Shown: positions 62,014 through 64,000 of the stretch, piece by piece
Position numbering within the stretch: position 1 is the stretch's first letter
Layout of the letters: each line of letters starts with the position of its first letter
NCBI GenBank assembly: GCA_016744705.1
Contig: JADGDU010000018.1
Coordinates: 37,625-101,624, forward strand
Direction: 5' to 3'
Source: Candidatus Krumholzibacteriia bacterium
GTDB taxonomy: Bacteria; Krumholzibacteriota; Krumholzibacteriia; LZORAL124-64-63
DNA length: 64,000 bases
The notes under the pieces: generated by a model
What the model was told of the DNA's origin: nothing
Database searches by the model: none
What the model saw: the letters and a program-made list of their open reading frames with translations, nothing else
Program-made: the position numbers and the translations under genes

Positions 62014-63843
62014 ATGACCAAACCAGCCCAGGGGTTCAGTGAACTGGATCTGGCCGCCCCGCTTGTCAAAGCCGTTACCGAATTGGGCTATGAATCCCCA
62101 CTTCCCATTCAGGCGGCCTGCATCCCCCCTTTGATTGAAGGCAAGGATGTTATGGGGCTGGCTCAAACGGGTACCGGAAAGACTGGGGCCTTTGCGCTGC
62201 CCTTGCTTTCAACTCTGGATCTGGATAACAAATCTCCCCAGGTTTTGGTTTTGACGCCCACTCGGGAATTGGCCAATCAGGTGGCGGAGGCTTTCCAGGC
62301 CTATGCTCGCCACCTCAAGGGATTCCATGTGCTGCCCATTTATGGTGGCCAGAGTTACGCCTTCCAGTTCAAGCAATTGCAACGGGGACCCCATGTGGTT
62401 GTGGGTACCCCAGGCCGTATTTTGGATCACCTGAGCCGGCGCACCCTGGATTTGAGTGGCATCAGCACCATCGTTCTGGATGAAGCTGACGAGATGCTGC
62501 GCATGGGCTTTGTGGAGGATGTTGAGACGATCATGTCCAAGGCTCCGGATGATCGCCAGATGGCCCTCTTTTCGGCTACCATGCCTCCCCAAATCAAACG
62601 CATTTCCAAACGGTACATGAATGACCCAGTGGAAATTCGCATCGAGACAAAAACCAACACTGCCGAAAACATTGAACAGATGTATCTGGTGGTGCCGAAT
62701 CAGGCCAAATTTGAAGCTCTGGCGCGAATTTTAGAGACGGAATCCTATGATGGCATCCTGATTTTCTCGCGGACACGGCTGGGTACCACTGAGTTGGCGG
62801 AAAAATTAAACGCCCGTGGTTTCGATGTGGCGGCCCTCAATGGTGATATGAACCAGCAGGCCCGGGAGCGCACCGTCAAGCGTTTGAAAAGTGGTCATGT
62901 GGATATTGTGGTGGCCACCGATGTGGCGGCCCGCGGTTTGGATGTGGAACGGATTTCCCTGGTGATCAATTACGATATTCCTGGGGATTCGGAAACCTAC
63001 ATTCATCGCATCGGGCGCACAGGCCGGGTGGGCCGTTATGGCAAAGCCATTCTCTTTGCCAATCCCCGGGAGCGGCGCCTGCTCAGTTCTATTGAGCGCG
63101 TAACGCGCAAGCCCATCACCCGGATGGAAATGCCCAGTCATGATGCTGTGACCCGCAGGCGCATTGAAAAATTCCGAGACATCCTGGTCGAGCAAATGGG
63201 TAAAGAAGATATGGATTTCTACCAGGATCTGAGTTTCGAACTCATGGAAGAAATGGATGTGGACATCCTGAAGCTGGCCGCTGGTTTGCTGTGTATGGCT
63301 CAGAAAGACCGCCCTCTGCGGGTTGAGGAAAGCAAGGCTCTCTCCAATCCCAGATGGGATGATCCACGGCCGCCAAGGCGAGGCCGGGATCGTGAAGGCC
63401 CCCGAGGTCAGGGACAGGGCCAGGGGCAGGGACAAGGCCGGAGGCCCATTAAAAACATGGCACTTTACCGCATTGAAGCGGGCTCGGCCGATGGTATCGA
63501 AGTGCGCAACATCCTGGGTGCGGTGGCAAATGAGACGGGCTTGCAAACACGTTTCATTGGGCAAATCAGAATCCATACGGATCATTCGACCATTGAAATG
63601 CCCAACGATTTGCCCCGGGAAATGCTGGACCATCTGCGCACCGTGTATGTAGGGAAAAAGCAGATGCGCATTTCGCGTACCAGACCTGATGGTCGGGGTG
63701 GTTCCGAGGGTACGCCGCTTGAAGTGGAGGTGACCTACCCGACCGAACCGGCCTGCCCAACCTGCCCGACGGATCCATGTGTGCGCGCCCGAGGGCTGGT
63801 CCTCGGCCAACCTGGACGCCATCCGTGCTCTCAAAGCGCATGA
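62014..63843 (+). CDS. DEAD-box RNA helicase with DbpA-type RNA-binding domain
   Basis: 609-residue ATP-dependent RNA helicase of the DeaD/CsdA group. It has the Q motif ELGYESPLPIQ, Walker A QTGTGKT, motif Ia PTRELANQVAEAFQ, DEAD in VLDEADEML, SAT (FSATMPP) and HRIGRTGR. A low-complexity GQ linker at 63412-63445 (GQGQGQGQG) precedes a DbpA-type RNA-binding domain (MALYRIEAGSADGIEVRNIL, then FIGQIRIHTDHSTIEMPNDLP). The last ~35 residues from 63735 on are Pro/Cys/Arg-rich and lie in the high-GC segment, so the natural C-terminus is probably replaced by an unrelated frame. ATG 62014 starts the Q-motif region; no strong ribosome site is seen. Confidence 0.85.
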   Translation: MTKPAQGFSELDLAAPLVKAVTELGYESPLPIQAACIPPLIEGKDVMGLAQTGTGKTGAFALPLLSTLDLDNKSPQVLVLTPTRELANQVAEAFQAYARHLKGFHVLPIYGGQSYAFQFKQLQRGPHVVVGTPGRILDHLSRRTLDLSGISTIVLDEADEMLRMGFVEDVETIMSKAPDDRQMALFSATMPPQIKRISKRYMNDPVEIRIETKTNTAENIEQMYLVVPNQAKFEALARILETESYDGILIFSRTRLGTTELAEKLNARGFDVAALNGDMNQQARERTVKRLKSGHVDIVVATDVAARGLDVERISLVINYDIPGDSETYIHRIGRTGRVGRYGKAILFANPRERRLLSSIERVTRKPITRMEMPSHDAVTRRRIEKFRDILVEQMGKEDMDFYQDLSFELMEEMDVDILKLAAGLLCMAQKDRPLRVEESKALSNPRWDDPRPPRRGRDREGPRGQGQGQGQGQGRRPIKNMALYRIEAGSADGIEVRNILGAVANETGLQTRFIGQIRIHTDHSTIEMPNDLPREMLDHLRTVYVGKKQMRISRTRPDGRGGSEGTPLEVEVTYPTEPACPTCPTDPCVRARGLVLGQPGRHPCSQSA

Positions 63844-64000
63844 GATGATCGTGATCGCCGAGGGGCTGCTGACGACGCGTCCGGTGATCTCCAGTGTCGT
63901 GGACTCGGGCGCGGACATCCTCGTTCTCGAGCCATCCTTCGTCTCCGGTGAGCTCGCGTTCCTCCAGGCCCTACCGGTCGGGATCTTCGTGGTGGTCGAG
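63734..64000 (+). CDS. Partial high-GC coding frame, probably foreign sequence
   Basis: A different frame is open from 63734 (just after a TGA at 63731) to the window end, with GTG 63779 as a possible start. It reads CAPEGWSSANLDAIRALKAH, then MIVIAEGLLTTRPVISSVVD, SGADILVLEPSFVSGELA and LPVGIFVVVE, which looks like real protein with strongly GC-rich third positions. Neighbouring genes have much lower GC. The family is not recognised. It overlaps the tail of the helicase frame, which cannot also be real here. The most likely readings are a junction with unrelated DNA or an assembly chimera. Confidence 0.5.

Noticed and set aside
63406..63445. Short tandem repeats (caggg-type) that might be a repeat array
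   Set aside because: They encode the in-frame GQ linker between helicase core and RNA-binding domain; no spacers or CRISPR-like structure.
62806..63918. 370-codon minus-strand frame opposite the helicase
   Set aside because: It runs across both the helicase and the composition break and shows no protein family; a shadow of the helicase gene.

Overview
The window reads as a continuous chromosome segment from a Gram-negative (diderm) bacterium of moderate GC. Outer-membrane and periplasmic proteins dominate: beta-barrels, an OmpA-type protein, a TonB-dependent receptor, many lipoproteins, multiheme cytochrome c and a CusCBA-type tripartite pump. Genes are closely packed on both strands, with frequent ATGA/GTGA overlaps, GTG and TTG starts, and GC-rich hairpin terminators. 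DUF3078-type and DUF481-type barrels, a FapA/DUF342 protein and a divergent transketolase suggest an uncultured FCB-group or neighbouring lineage (inference only; no rRNA or other marker is present). I found no tRNA, rRNA, CRISPR array, IS element or prophage.

Layout. 0.3-2.3 kb: OPT-family transporter. 2.4-10.8 kb: a forward run of a YchJ-like SEC-C protein, a POTRA/beta-barrel protein, a quinone-oxidoreductase-like MDR enzyme, two glycosyltransferases of LPS-core type, an OmpA-like protein, an MscS channel and a DUF3078-like barrel. 10.8-13.1 kb (minus): isochorismatase-fold hydrolase, phospholipase-D-like lipoprotein and a zinc-ribbon/DUF2007 protein. 13.3-17.0 kb: a stand-alone ClpB-D2-like AAA+ ATPase converging on a long divergent transketolase. 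17.1-20.2 kb: a small membrane protein, then a pentaheme cytochrome c followed by a Cyc2-like fused monoheme cytochrome-porin, which I consider the most interesting locus. 20.2-31.5 kb: housekeeping and transport genes (DEDDh exonuclease, Ca2+/cation exchanger, DUF481 barrel, CDF efflux, CYTH enzyme, PAP2 phosphatase, DUF4136 lipoprotein with a small barrel, YjcH/ActP-like acetate symporter, AzgA-like purine permease).

31.6-40.8 kb is a signalling region: a NarX-type PAS sensor kinase and its NarL-type regulator, a FapA/DUF342 protein, a chemoreceptor and CheW without CheA, and on the minus strand an NtrC-type sigma-54 regulator with a small secreted NTF2-like protein. 41.2-47.9 kb is a translationally coupled TolC/CusB/CusA heavy-metal efflux operon. 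48-53.7 kb holds a lipoprotein, a hipBA toxin-antitoxin pair with two palindromes at its promoter, a large secreted protein with a pilin-like tail, a SnoaL-like protein and an SDR oxidoreductase.

53.7-64 kb: a decayed or recoded small gene with an in-frame TGA and its own terminator, a TonB-dependent receptor with a partner lipoprotein, a two-gene c-di-GMP module (HD-GYP phosphodiesterase plus a large protein sharing its N-terminal module), a YpfJ-type zinc metallopeptidase and a DEAD-box helicase with a DbpA-type RNA-binding domain. From about 63.73 kb base composition jumps to high GC and a different reading frame becomes coding; the switch lies next to a GGATCC. The last ~270 bases probably do not belong to the same genome as the rest, or mark a recent junction.
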